DNA of 64,000 nucleotides, from contig RDOG01000001.1 of the NCBI GenBank assembly GCA_011365055.1, forward strand, positions 248,001-312,000. Direction: 5' to 3'. Below, piece by piece: positions 45,625 to 55,177 of this stretch. Both the position numbers and the translations under genes were made by a program. Within the stretch, counting starts at the first letter, position 1. Every line of letters begins with the position of its first letter. The stretch comes from Promethearchaeota archaeon (lineage in GTDB: Archaea; Asgardarchaeota; Lokiarchaeia; Helarchaeales; RDOG01). The notes below the pieces were generated by a model that did no database searches, was not told the origin of the DNA, and worked only from the letters and a program-made list of their open reading frames with translations.

Positions 45625-47469
45625 ATGAAAGGTTATTTAAATAAAATTTTGAGAGTAAATCTCACTAATGAAAAAATTAATGACGAAAAATTTGAGGATT
45701 CTATATTAAAAAAATATATTGGAGGTCAAGGGTTAGGGACTCGAATTCTTTATGATGAATTAAAACCTGATATTGACCCATTAGGTCCAGATAACAAACT
45801 TGTTATTATGACTGGTCCATTAACAGGTGTAATTTCAAGTAAGTTCGAGATCCTTGCTAAAAGTCCAATCTCAAAAGGTATTGGAGATGCAAACTCAGGA
45901 GGATTTTGGGCTCCAGAATTAAAATTCGCAGGATATGATGGCATCATAATTGAAGGAGCAAGCCCAGAACCTGTATATTTAACAATTTTTGATAATGATG
46001 TAGAAATAAAATCAGCAAAGAAAAAAGGATCGCAGATCTGGGGAAAACCTACATCAAAAGTTGCAAAATTAATTCAAGATAATTATGAAGATCCTAAAAT
46101 ACGCGTGTTATCCATCGGTATTGCAGGTGAAAATAAAGTAAAATTCTCTGCAATTATAAATGAAGAAAGAGCGGCAGCAAGGTGTGGTCTTGGAGCAGTG
46201 ATGGGATCAAAAAATTTAAAAGCAATTGCAGTTCGAGGCAGGAATTTAAATAAAATAGAAGTTGCTGAACCCAAAATGCTAAGAGAATCCATTCCAAAAT
46301 ATTTTGATAATATGAAAAAAGATTTAACAGTTCAAACCTTTTCAACATCTGGGACTCCATCAGGAGTAAATATTTCTAGCATGATGGGAGATATGCCAAC
46401 AAAAAATTGGCAATTAGGAGTTCCAGAAATAGATAAGATAGACGTTAATGTCATAACAAAACAATTATTAAGAACTCCAACATGTTGGGCTTGTCCTATT
46501 CATTGTCATAGATTACTTAAAACAACAATTGATGGGAAACAATTCATTGGAAAAGGTCCAGAATACGAAACTTTAGCAGCTTTTGGTTCCATGCTTATGA
46601 TAAATGACTTAATAACTATAGTTAAAGCAAATGAGGCATGTAATGATTATGGATTAGATACTATTTCGTGTGGATCATTAATTTCTTTTGCCATGGAAGC
46701 ATTTGAAAAAGGTATAATAACTGAAGAAGACATTGGTATGGATTTAACATGGGGTAATAAAGATTCTACAATCAAATTGATTGAAAAAATAGCTAAAAGG
46801 GAAGGTATTGGAGATACATTGGCAGAAGGTGTTATGAGAGCATCAGAAAAAATAGGCAAAGATTCATCAAAATTTGCAATGCATGTAAAAGGATTAGAAA
46901 TGCCAATGCATGATCCACGTGCAATTTTTGCAATAGGTTTACATTATGCAACGGAACCAGTTGGTGCAAGACATTCGTCCGCCAATCAATTAATAGCAAT
47001 GAGTATGGCAGCAATGGGCATTCCAGAAATTGGAGTTAAAAAAGCACCTAAAAGAACAAAAACAAAAAATCAAGCAGATACAACAATAAAAGTTCAAGAT
47101 CTTAACACTATTTCTAACTCACTAGTCGTTTGTGCTTTTGCAACTGCAGGTAAAGCTATATTAGATCAGATAGAAATATATAATGCTATTACGGGCTTAT
47201 CATATACTATTGATGATATGTTATTAATAGGAGAGCGTATTACTAATTTGAGAAGAGCATTTAATATGAAATTTGGTCTTACAGCGAAAGATGATATTCT
47301 ACCTTCAAGAATGCAGGAACCACATTCCAGTGGGGGATCAGCGGGTGTAATAGTCGATTTAAAACCTATGTTAGATGAATATTATGAATTAAGAGCATGG
47401 GATCCAGTAACAGGAAAGCCAACAAAAGAAAAATTAGTTAATTTAAGTCTTGAAGATTTAGCCGTTTAA
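45625..47469 (+). CDS. Tungsten-containing aldehyde:ferredoxin oxidoreductase (AOR)
   Basis: 614 residues, the normal AOR length. Domain 1 has the pterin-binding GGQGLGTRILYDEL and GPLTGV segments; the 4Fe-4S ligands are Cys287, Cys290, Cys294 and Cys503. It oxidises aldehydes to acids (or the reverse at low potential) with ferredoxin, in the cytoplasm. GAGGT six bases upstream sets the ATG. The ferredoxin gene lies 100 bases upstream and is surely its electron partner. Its TAA shares a TTAA with the convergent HEAT-GTPase gene. Confidence 0.95.
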   Translation: MKGYLNKILRVNLTNEKINDEKFEDSILKKYIGGQGLGTRILYDELKPDIDPLGPDNKLVIMTGPLTGVISSKFEILAKSPISKGIGDANSGGFWAPELKFAGYDGIIIEGASPEPVYLTIFDNDVEIKSAKKKGSQIWGKPTSKVAKLIQDNYEDPKIRVLSIGIAGENKVKFSAIINEERAAARCGLGAVMGSKNLKAIAVRGRNLNKIEVAEPKMLRESIPKYFDNMKKDLTVQTFSTSGTPSGVNISSMMGDMPTKNWQLGVPEIDKIDVNVITKQLLRTPTCWACPIHCHRLLKTTIDGKQFIGKGPEYETLAAFGSMLMINDLITIVKANEACNDYGLDTISCGSLISFAMEAFEKGIITEEDIGMDLTWGNKDSTIKLIEKIAKREGIGDTLAEGVMRASEKIGKDSSKFAMHVKGLEMPMHDPRAIFAIGLHYATEPVGARHSSANQLIAMSMAAMGIPEIGVKKAPKRTKTKNQADTTIKVQDLNTISNSLVVCAFATAGKAILDQIEIYNAITGLSYTIDDMLLIGERITNLRRAFNMKFGLTAKDDILPSRMQEPHSSGGSAGVIVDLKPMLDEYYELRAWDPVTGKPTKEKLVNLSLEDLAV

Positions 47470-49268
47470 ATAAGCATCAATTCAGATTGTATTGACATTG
47501 CAGATCTTATGACAACGCCTTCAAAATCTTCCCTTATTTTTGATTCTATTATTTCAATTGTGAATTTCATTGAGGGTATTATTTTTTCCAAATAATTTGA
47601 CAATGTTCTTAAAGTAGAATTAAAAAATCGCTGTTCAAACTGCTGTGAAATATATTCGATTTTATTCTCAGTAAGTAAGGTTTGGATATCTTGCATGTTT
47701 TTGGATTCAAAAATATATTCTACCTCCATTTGTAAACTTTTAACATCAGGTTCTTTTAATTCTATCATTAACTTTGCTTCATCAAATAAGAAGACTTCTC
47801 TAAGAAAAGCTGTTAACAATTCACCACCATAATTTTCTAAAAACGTCGACCAGTCAATTTTATTAACTTCAATTTGCCATAAATTCCATTCTTTTTGATA
47901 ATATTTTACAAAATTCCATGCATTAACGAACCGAACCTCTAGAATCATATCAATGAATACATCAAAATATTCTCCTTGTATATCAAATTCCTCTTTATCC
48001 AGAAATCTAGCTAATAAAGGTGCAAATAAAGAACGTAATTGAGTAACTTTTGTGAGATTTTTATTCTTACAAACAGGACATACCAATTCAGGATCATCTA
48101 TCAATTGATAAATTCTATTGCATTGCTTGCAGAAAAATGAAGATCTTATCTTGAATCCTTCAGCTATTTGCATTTCACAGTATTTTTTTTGTTCTTCAAT
48201 CCACTGAATTCCTTCAGGAAAGTCAGCTTTCTTCGCAAAAATTTCACCTTTTTTGAACGCTTCTAAAGCATTATCAAAATTTTTAATTTTACAAAAGTAA
48301 GAAGCGTTTTTCACGTATTTTTTGAATTTATCATAAAAATATTGTTGTCTTTTTGTAAGATCTTTCATTAATGTTTTATATTCTGGTGTTTCTTCAAATT
48401 TATCTTGTTCTTCAAGCATGTCACGAGCTAAAATATTAAAAGATTCTTGGATATTTAAACCTGTTTTAACCGAAGTTTCAATATAGCCCATTTTCTTTTT
48501 ATTGGCGAATTTTTCACCCTTTTTATTTATTTCTTCAGCTAAATCATATTTATTACCAACAATCAAAATAGGAATTTTTCCACTCAATTCTCGGATTTTT
48601 GTATACCATTTTTCCAAATTCTTTATAGAGTCTTCAGATGTCTTATCAAAGAGTAATAAAGCTCCAGATGCCCCAAAAAAATAGTCTGATACTAGTAATG
48701 ATTCCTGGCCTGCAAGATCCCAAAGTTCTAATTCTAAATTGCGACCATCAATATGCATAATTTTGTTCGAAATGTTTGCACTAGCAGTCATTTTATATGT
48801 ATCAAGAAATTTATCTAATGTCCAACGTTTCACGAAAGCCGTTTTACCAACTTCACTATCACCGACCATTATTATTTTAAATTTATCAGTTTCAAGTTCA
48901 AAATCTTTGCTAAATTTTTTCTCCAAAAGATAACGTCTTCGATATTCTTGGAATATTTGCTTTCTCGTGAGATTTGAGAACGTAGGATCTATCTTTTGGA
49001 TTGCCTTTTCCGCACTTTCACGAACAAGTTCGTTAGAATCCAATAAAGCATCAATTAAAGCATCAACCACATAAGGACTAGCATCACCAATATCACCCAA
49101 TCCTTCAGCAGCCCACATTCTTATATCATCATTCATATCCTTTAATTGATTAAGTAGTGGTTTAACAGCTTGTGGATCTTTAAGCTTTGAAATTTCCATT
49201 AAAGCTTTTTTCTTCTTTTCTACATCTTCGGATTCTAATAATTTGATTAGACGATTGATGTTTGTCAT
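47466..49268 (-). CDS. HEAT-repeat / small GTPase / zinc-ribbon fusion, 600 aa
   Basis: Residues 1-95 are HEAT repeats (DIRMWAAEGLGDIGD, LVRESAEKAIQKID); 128-290 are a Rab/Ras-type GTPase with GDSEVGKT (136-143), WDLAGQ (183-188, Gln kept), NKYD (239-242) and SVKTG (266-270); about 300-375 are helical, TPR-like; Cys380, 383, 397 and 400 form a zinc ribbon; the last 190 residues are an unassigned helical and beta region. It is a GTP switch with its own scaffold domains, in the cytoplasm. AGGG four to five bases before ATG 49268 supports the start. A stem-loop lies 170 bases upstream. Confidence 0.88.
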   Translation of the reverse strand: MTNINRLIKLLESEDVEKKKKALMEISKLKDPQAVKPLLNQLKDMNDDIRMWAAEGLGDIGDASPYVVDALIDALLDSNELVRESAEKAIQKIDPTFSNLTRKQIFQEYRRRYLLEKKFSKDFELETDKFKIIMVGDSEVGKTAFVKRWTLDKFLDTYKMTASANISNKIMHIDGRNLELELWDLAGQESLLVSDYFFGASGALLLFDKTSEDSIKNLEKWYTKIRELSGKIPILIVGNKYDLAEEINKKGEKFANKKKMGYIETSVKTGLNIQESFNILARDMLEEQDKFEETPEYKTLMKDLTKRQQYFYDKFKKYVKNASYFCKIKNFDNALEAFKKGEIFAKKADFPEGIQWIEEQKKYCEMQIAEGFKIRSSFFCKQCNRIYQLIDDPELVCPVCKNKNLTKVTQLRSLFAPLLARFLDKEEFDIQGEYFDVFIDMILEVRFVNAWNFVKYYQKEWNLWQIEVNKIDWSTFLENYGGELLTAFLREVFLFDEAKLMIELKEPDVKSLQMEVEYIFESKNMQDIQTLLTENKIEYISQQFEQRFFNSTLRTLSNYLEKIIPSMKFTIEIIESKIREDFEGVVIRSAMSIQSELMLI

Positions 49269-49695
49269 TTTAAAACCCTATAAAAATGAGATGATAATTG
49301 ATATTTTTATGATGTAATTTATTCTTTATCGTAATAAATAATTCTAAAGGTAATGTGCCAAAATGATTTAAAAAAATATATTTTTTATAAGATTAAAAAG
49401 GATGTATAAAATTAAAAAAATTAATGAATTAAAAAAATTTAAGAAAGGATAATGGCAATCCCTCGCTCCTCTCCTTTCTTATCTTGTTTTTACCCACTTT
49501 GAATCAATATTTTTTGATTTTTCTTTTTTTTAATCCTTTTTTTTGTAACCATATTATGAAAAATCTATAATTTCATACGATAATTTTGTATAAAATTGTA
49601 TAGGTTATTTATAAATAAAATGAATTCTAGAATCTAATAATATAGAAATTAAAATTTTTTATACATGTTAAAAATTCTAAAAGTGGAAAAAAAAA
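49269..49695. other. Divergent intergenic region, 427 bases, with a stem-loop
   Basis: No coding potential is apparent. Apart from the hairpin at 49440-49481 the sequence is A+T-rich, with long T-runs at about 49505-49550 that could be promoter or terminator background. It carries the promoters of the HEAT-GTPase gene (minus) and winged-helix gene (plus). Confidence 0.5.
49440..49481. ncRNA. Stem-loop in a G+C-richer island (candidate small RNA or leader element)
   Basis: TAAGAAAGGA (49440-49449) and TCCTTTCTTA (49472-49481) pair over ten bases around a 22-base loop that is richer in G and C than the flanks. On the minus strand the hairpin is followed by AAATTTTTTT, like a terminator or attenuator in the leader of the HEAT-GTPase gene; on the plus strand it is followed by a T-containing run. 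No known RNA family is recognised. Confidence 0.4.
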
Positions 49696-51396
49696 ATGAT
49701 AGATTCAGAAAAAATTATTTCATCATTAAAAATTCCTAATGAAGAAAATTTTAGGTTAAATTTTCTTGAGAATTCCAGATTATTTAATTTAAATAATAGA
49801 GAAGCAAAGATTTTTTTACTATTATTTAACCTATATAGAAGTGATAATAAGGCTAGATTCAATTATAATCGTATTTACAATCAAATTCAAGAAGAAAGAA
49901 ATCCAAAAATTTCAGAAATACATATTAGAAATGTTTTGAATACATTGGTTAAAAAAAAGTTTATAAATTATGAAATCAGCCATAACAAAATTACTTTATC
50001 AACATTAAAATCAAGATATAAAGGGGAACAATTTGATAACGAATTAAGAAGAATAAAGGATGAAGACTTAAAAAAAATTATTGATGAATTAGAAAAAAAT
50101 TTGAAACTTGAGGATTTTGAAGTAAAAAAGCCTGAAATTAAAGATAAAAACTTCGAATTATATAAAAAGTTGATAATTTCGGACTTGCATGCACTTTTAA
50201 ATGATCTAATTCCAAAAAAAATAGAATTAGATGATTTGCAATTTCAAAAGAAGATTTTTACTAATTTTAATAAACGATTAGAAAATATAATAGATAATAG
50301 TTTTTCAAATATAAACGTCCATTTACCTTTTGAAATAAAGGAGAATTTTAAAATTAAGTTAAAGAAAAACATTGAGAAGTTACAATTAGCCATAAAAAAT
50401 AAAGATACTAGCAAAAGTAAAGGAAAAAAGCCGAGATTATATTTTTTTGATGAAGAATTAATAAGAAAAAAAATAAGAACATTAGAAAAAAAATTCGAAA
50501 ATATATTTATTACATCAACATTTGGATTCAGTCTAATACCAGATGAAGTTAAAATTTTAATACAAAATTTAAATTATATCAATTTAGTACAAATTGAAGA
50601 CGTAAATCTTGAAAGATTTTATGAAATTTACTTGTCAAAGGATGAAAATATTCTAAGAAAACAATTTAATTCAATCAATTCAATATCAAATTTATCAAAT
50701 CCCAAGTTCACAGTTCAAAAAGTACGTAAATTAGTTAATATATTAATTAAAAAAGGTATATTAAGGGAAATAATACCAAGTGAAGAAACCTCACTTTTAG
50801 AAAAATTATTAGAGACATCAGACCTTTTAAAAAATTTAAGGAAGAATGAAAAAATTTATCAACTTCTTCCTGCAGAATTGGCTATAAGAAAATTAGTTTT
50901 ACAGACTATTAGAGAACATACTCTTAAAATGGATATTTTGAACTCTTTTTTAAAAGACTACGATAGTGATTTTAAACCTTCTGAAATTTTTAAACCATCC
51001 CATACAGAGATTTTTCAAGATTTAAAAAAATCTTTTAATTTAATTAATAAATTAGAGAAAGAGTTTGAAGAAATTAAAATATATAAGGAGATTTTTGAAA
51101 AACTTGACTATGGTATCATCATTTTTGAGAATGAATTCTTAAAATATTTTGATTATAAAGCACGTAATATATTCAATTTACTCGAATCTGAAAAGTCTCA
51201 ATTACATTATCTTGAATTTTTATTTAATAAGGATATCACATATTCAAGTGAAAGAGGAAAAGAAAATTTAAGAGAACGTTTAGAAGATCCAAGATTACGT
51301 TGGAATATAAATGTAGAAGTTTTAGGAATTAATTACAAAATGAGTATCTTATCAGATTTAATAGAAAAACGTAAATTATATATAATAATTGAATGA
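49696..51396 (+). CDS. Winged-helix and coiled-coil protein, 566 aa, unknown
   Basis: The first 115 residues (REAKIFLLLFNLYRS, then KISEIHIRNVLNTLVKKKFI) fit a winged helix. Long Lys/Glu-rich helices follow. A second winged-helix-like piece lies near 310-370 (FTVQKVRKLVNILIKKGILRE), and the end is helical. No known family is named. It could be a DNA-binding or chromosome-structuring protein. It stands alone between the GTPase and AOR genes. Confidence 0.65.
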   Translation: MIDSEKIISSLKIPNEENFRLNFLENSRLFNLNNREAKIFLLLFNLYRSDNKARFNYNRIYNQIQEERNPKISEIHIRNVLNTLVKKKFINYEISHNKITLSTLKSRYKGEQFDNELRRIKDEDLKKIIDELEKNLKLEDFEVKKPEIKDKNFELYKKLIISDLHALLNDLIPKKIELDDLQFQKKIFTNFNKRLENIIDNSFSNINVHLPFEIKENFKIKLKKNIEKLQLAIKNKDTSKSKGKKPRLYFFDEELIRKKIRTLEKKFENIFITSTFGFSLIPDEVKILIQNLNYINLVQIEDVNLERFYEIYLSKDENILRKQFNSINSISNLSNPKFTVQKVRKLVNILIKKGILREIIPSEETSLLEKLLETSDLLKNLRKNEKIYQLLPAELAIRKLVLQTIREHTLKMDILNSFLKDYDSDFKPSEIFKPSHTEIFQDLKKSFNLINKLEKEFEEIKIYKEIFEKLDYGIIIFENEFLKYFDYKARNIFNLLESEKSQLHYLEFLFNKDITYSSERGKENLRERLEDPRLRWNINVEVLGINYKMSILSDLIEKRKLYIIIE

Positions 51397-51483
51397 AAAA
51401 TAGAAAAATTTTTGGAAAAAAAAATTAACACAAAAGAAATTTCATCATTTTCATTTTTTAAATACAAAAAATTACTATTGTAA

Positions 51484-51829
51484 TTAAGTTTTTTATTTTT
51501 AGATTGTATTATTAATTCAGTAATTTCAATTTTAAATAAGTTTGAAATTGAACAAAATGAAGATAATACAAGGAGTATTAATTTACATATAAGTAAGAAT
51601 AGTACCTACTATAAAGAATATCTTATTTTTAAATTTGATGAAGTGATAATATGGCAGTTTTAGATAGAAAAGAAGATTTAATTACAAAAATTATAGCTTC
51701 AGTATTTGATCTAATTGAAAGGGCTCTGTTGGGTAAACGATTTTTTAAATTGATAATAAGGATATTAAATGGCCTTCATCTAAATTATATTACAAAATAT
51801 TTAAAGATGGACATGTTACAATCAGTTAA
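51484..51829 (+). pseudogene. Probable decayed gene upstream of the second AOR
   Basis: Protein-like text appears in all three frames in succession: 51484-51663 (INLHISKNSTYYKEY, then YLIFKFDEV), then 51651-51740 (MAVLDRKEDLITKIIASVFD), then 51765-51829 (KDIKWPSSKLYYKIFKDGH). No single frame covers it, and no start codon precedes the first part. Two frameshifts in one former gene would explain this. The 61-residue frame from ATG 51651 is therefore probably a fragment. Family unknown. Confidence 0.35.
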
Positions 51830-51850
51830 CATATAGGAGATGTAAAAATA

Positions 51851-53731
51851 ATGAGAGGATATATGGGCAAATATTTAGATGTTAATTTAGACAATGAATC
51901 AGTTCAGGATCTTGAAATTGAAGAAGAAATTAGGGAAAAATTCATTGGTGGCTTAGGTTTAGGAGCTTATATTTGCTATAAAGAAATTCCAAAAGATATT
52001 GATGGATTTGACTCAAAAAATATTATTGCATTTATGACAGGTCCTTATACAGCTAGTGGTGCACCTGCATGTTCAAGATATGAAGTCATAAGCAAATCAC
52101 CACTAAATGGATTGTTAGGCGCAGCAAATGCCGGTGGTTTTTTTGGTCCAGAATTAAAATTATCAGGATATGATGGAATTATAATAAAAGGGAAGGCCGC
52201 AGATCCAGTATATCTATTAATAAATGAAGGAGAAGTAGAGATAAAGGATGCATCTAATATATGGGGCCATGATAGCTTTGAAACAGAAGACAAAATTCGA
52301 AATGAAAGAGGAGATGATGGACTTAAAATTGCGTCAATTGGTCAAGCAGGAGAAAATTTAGTGAAATTTGCATCAATAATGAACGATAGAGGGAGAGCTG
52401 CTGGAAGGAATGGACTTGGAGCGATCATGGGTTCAAAAAAATTAAAAGCCATCGCAGTTAAAAGAAAACCTGGAACAAAGATTACTGTAGCTAAACCTGA
52501 AAAATTGAAGGAATTAACTAAACTGATAAATAAAAGTATTAAATCAAATATGGTTACAAAGATGTTTTCAACCCATGGAACACCAATGATGGTATCTCTT
52601 GGTAGTATTATTGGAGATGTTCCAGTAAAAAACTTCCAAAGTGAATGGATGGATAACTTTTATGGAATTACTGCATCATCCATTAGAAAAACAATTTTAA
52701 TAAGAAATAAGACTTGTTACGGTTGTGCTGTTGCCTGTAAAAGACATGTCAAAGTTGATGTTCCAAAATATAAAATGGAAGCAGGAAGTGGTCCTGAATA
52801 TGAAGCAGTAGCTGCACTTGGTTCTAATTGCATGATTAATAATATTTTTGCGATAGCTAAAGCTAATGATCTTTGTAATAGATTTGGTTTGGATGTTATT
52901 TCAGCTGGTTGTGCCACGGCATTTGCCATGGAAGCATATGAAAAAGGATTAATTTCTAAAGAAGATTTGGGATATGAATTAAATTGGGGAAGTGCAGAGG
53001 GATTAATTAGCTTAATTAAAGACATAGTACTAAGAAAAGGAATTGCAAAAGGTTTAGGTGAGGGTACTAGGGATTTCGCTCGTGAACTAGGTGAAATAGC
53101 TGAAGAGTTTCTTGTCGAAGTAAAAGGGTTAGAAGTTCCAATGCATGAACCAAGAGCAAATATAGTCATGGCATTAAATTACGCAACTTCACCTTTGGGT
53201 GCAAAACATACAACTGCAGCTGCTTCAATATTTTTTATGTATGGAATGAGTGGACCAGATTTTGGCCATACTGCCAAATATTCTATTCATGCATTAGATC
53301 CGCTATTACCTGAAGGCAAAGTTAAAACAACTAAAAATATACAAGATTATCATTATATGATGGATTCTGTAACAATATGTGATAACCTTAGTGTAGTTCC
53401 AGTTTTATCGAATCATTATTTCTCAGCATTAACAGCACTAATAACAGGTTGGCCTCAAAAATGGAAGACTCAATTTTTAAAGACTGGTGAACGGATTTTA
53501 AACCTATGTCGTGCTTTTAATTTAAAACACGGTGCAACGAAGAATGATGATTATCTTCCAAGAAGGATATTAGAAAATCCACTTCCACAGAGCTTGGGAA
53601 AAGCACCATTGATCAAATTAAAACCACTTTTACAGCAATATTATATGATACGTGGATGGGATTGGGATACAGGTCAAATAACAAGTGAAAAATTAGAGGA
53701 ATTAAGTCTAGATGATATCGTCAAGAATTAA
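51851..53731 (+). CDS. Tungsten-containing aldehyde:ferredoxin oxidoreductase (AOR), second copy
   Basis: 626 residues with the same layout as the AOR at 45.6 kb: GGLGLGAYICYKE, GPYTAS, cluster ligands Cys289, Cys292, Cys296 and Cys510, and an RGWDWDTG end. It differs enough to be a paralogue with another aldehyde preference. GGAGATG nine bases upstream gives the ATG. No ferredoxin gene adjoins it; the region just upstream is decayed, so it may share the ferredoxin of the first copy. Confidence 0.95.
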   Translation: MRGYMGKYLDVNLDNESVQDLEIEEEIREKFIGGLGLGAYICYKEIPKDIDGFDSKNIIAFMTGPYTASGAPACSRYEVISKSPLNGLLGAANAGGFFGPELKLSGYDGIIIKGKAADPVYLLINEGEVEIKDASNIWGHDSFETEDKIRNERGDDGLKIASIGQAGENLVKFASIMNDRGRAAGRNGLGAIMGSKKLKAIAVKRKPGTKITVAKPEKLKELTKLINKSIKSNMVTKMFSTHGTPMMVSLGSIIGDVPVKNFQSEWMDNFYGITASSIRKTILIRNKTCYGCAVACKRHVKVDVPKYKMEAGSGPEYEAVAALGSNCMINNIFAIAKANDLCNRFGLDVISAGCATAFAMEAYEKGLISKEDLGYELNWGSAEGLISLIKDIVLRKGIAKGLGEGTRDFARELGEIAEEFLVEVKGLEVPMHEPRANIVMALNYATSPLGAKHTTAAASIFFMYGMSGPDFGHTAKYSIHALDPLLPEGKVKTTKNIQDYHYMMDSVTICDNLSVVPVLSNHYFSALTALITGWPQKWKTQFLKTGERILNLCRAFNLKHGATKNDDYLPRRILENPLPQSLGKAPLIKLKPLLQQYYMIRGWDWDTGQITSEKLEELSLDDIVKN

Positions 53732-53819
53732 ACAAAATAAATTTTTCTTTTTCTAAATGAAAAATAAAATATAGCAACCCATTCAGTAAAAAAGAGAATA
53801 AATTGAGATGAAAAGAAAA

Positions 53820-55160
53820 TTAATTGATTTTCTTCATAATTTCTTCCAAAGGTTCTATGAATATTTTTTTAATTTCATCTAAATCTTTTTTATTTTTTCC
53901 CTCAAATCTTAAGACTAATTTAGGTTCGGTATTTGACCCTCTAATTAGACCCCAACCGTTTGGAAAATTAATTCGAACACCATCAATGTCAATTACCTCA
54001 TAATGTTTTGCTAAAACTTGTTTTAATTCCTCAACTACTTTAAATTTGTGTTCATCAAGACATTTAATGTTAAGTTCGGGGGAAGATACTGCTTTTGGGA
54101 GATCATTATATAAATCATTTAAACTTGCAGATTGTTGAGATAGATAAGTAATTAATCTAACAGCAGCATGAATACCATCGTCAAATCCTTTATATTTAAA
54201 ATTGAAATAAAAATGACCACTTAATTCACCTGCTAAATCTATTTTATCCTCAATTATTTTTCGTTTTATAAAACTATGACCAGTTTGATAATAAATTGCT
54301 TTACCACCCATTTGATTAATTGTTTTTTCTATTAAATTTGAACATTTAACATCCATTAATATTTTAGCATTAGGTAATTCTTTCAATAAAAATCTTGAAA
54401 TAATTGCTAGAGTTTGATCTCCCTCTAAAATCTTTCCTTTATTATCAATAAAAACAACTCTATCTCCATCTCCATCAAAGGCAATTCCAAGATCTGCGGA
54501 TGAATTTAAAACTTCAATTTGAAGATCTTTTAAATTTTCATATTTTGTTGGATCTGGAAAATGATTAGGAAACGCTCCATCTAATTTTGTATATAGCTCA
54601 TAAACAATACAACCTATTTTTCTTAATAATATAGGTGCTATAACCCCTGTTGTTCCATTTCCAGAATCAACAACCACTTTTAAAGCTCTTTTAGGTTTAA
54701 ATCTGGTTGTATGAAAATTAATGTAATCAGGAACAATATCAAGTTCCGATACTTTTCCAACCTCAGTTTTAAATTTCCTTTTTTCTATTATTTCTTTTAT
54801 TTTTTGAATTTCTTCAGGAAAAAAGGGGAGTTTTGATTTATTTAATTTAAATCCATTAAATTCTGCGGGATTATGACTTGCTGTTATCATTATTCCGCCA
54901 TCTAGTTTATGAATTGCGTTTGAAAAGTACAATAGAGGTGTTGGAACTATTCCAATGTCCATTACATGTATACCCGTTGATATTAATCCAGTAATTAAAT
55001 TTTCATGTAATATGTCTGAACTAATACGATTATCTCGCCCAAGCGAAATTTTCTGGAAATTTCCAAATGTACCGAATGATTTACCTATTAAATTAGCAAT
55101 ATCGGGAGTAATATCTTTTCCATATATACCTCGGATATCATAAGCTCTAAACATTGACAT
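53820..55160 (-). CDS. Phosphomannomutase/phosphoglucomutase
   Basis: 446 residues with all four active loops: MITASHNP (Ser95), FDGDGDR metal loop, GELSGH and a RGSNTEP phosphate loop. It interconverts hexose-1- and -6-phosphates, probably mannose or glucose, for sugar-nucleotide synthesis. ATG 55160 is used (55154 is also possible). It is the third gene of the GlmS operon, 17 bases behind another mutase. It may supply the substrate to the nucleotidyltransferase at 1568-4096, whose own mutase part is degenerate. Confidence 0.92.
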   Translation of the reverse strand: MSMFRAYDIRGIYGKDITPDIANLIGKSFGTFGNFQKISLGRDNRISSDILHENLITGLISTGIHVMDIGIVPTPLLYFSNAIHKLDGGIMITASHNPAEFNGFKLNKSKLPFFPEEIQKIKEIIEKRKFKTEVGKVSELDIVPDYINFHTTRFKPKRALKVVVDSGNGTTGVIAPILLRKIGCIVYELYTKLDGAFPNHFPDPTKYENLKDLQIEVLNSSADLGIAFDGDGDRVVFIDNKGKILEGDQTLAIISRFLLKELPNAKILMDVKCSNLIEKTINQMGGKAIYYQTGHSFIKRKIIEDKIDLAGELSGHFYFNFKYKGFDDGIHAAVRLITYLSQQSASLNDLYNDLPKAVSSPELNIKCLDEHKFKVVEELKQVLAKHYEVIDIDGVRINFPNGWGLIRGSNTEPKLVLRFEGKNKKDLDEIKKIFIEPLEEIMKKIN

Positions 55161-55177
55161 AAAAAATACCCAAAATG

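Noticed and set aside
51651..51836. 61-residue frame as an intact small gene before the second AOR
   Set aside because: Adjacent frames on both sides continue protein-like text, which fits a frameshifted remnant better.
52717..53169. 150-residue minus-strand open frame
   Set aside because: Antisense shadow of the second AOR.
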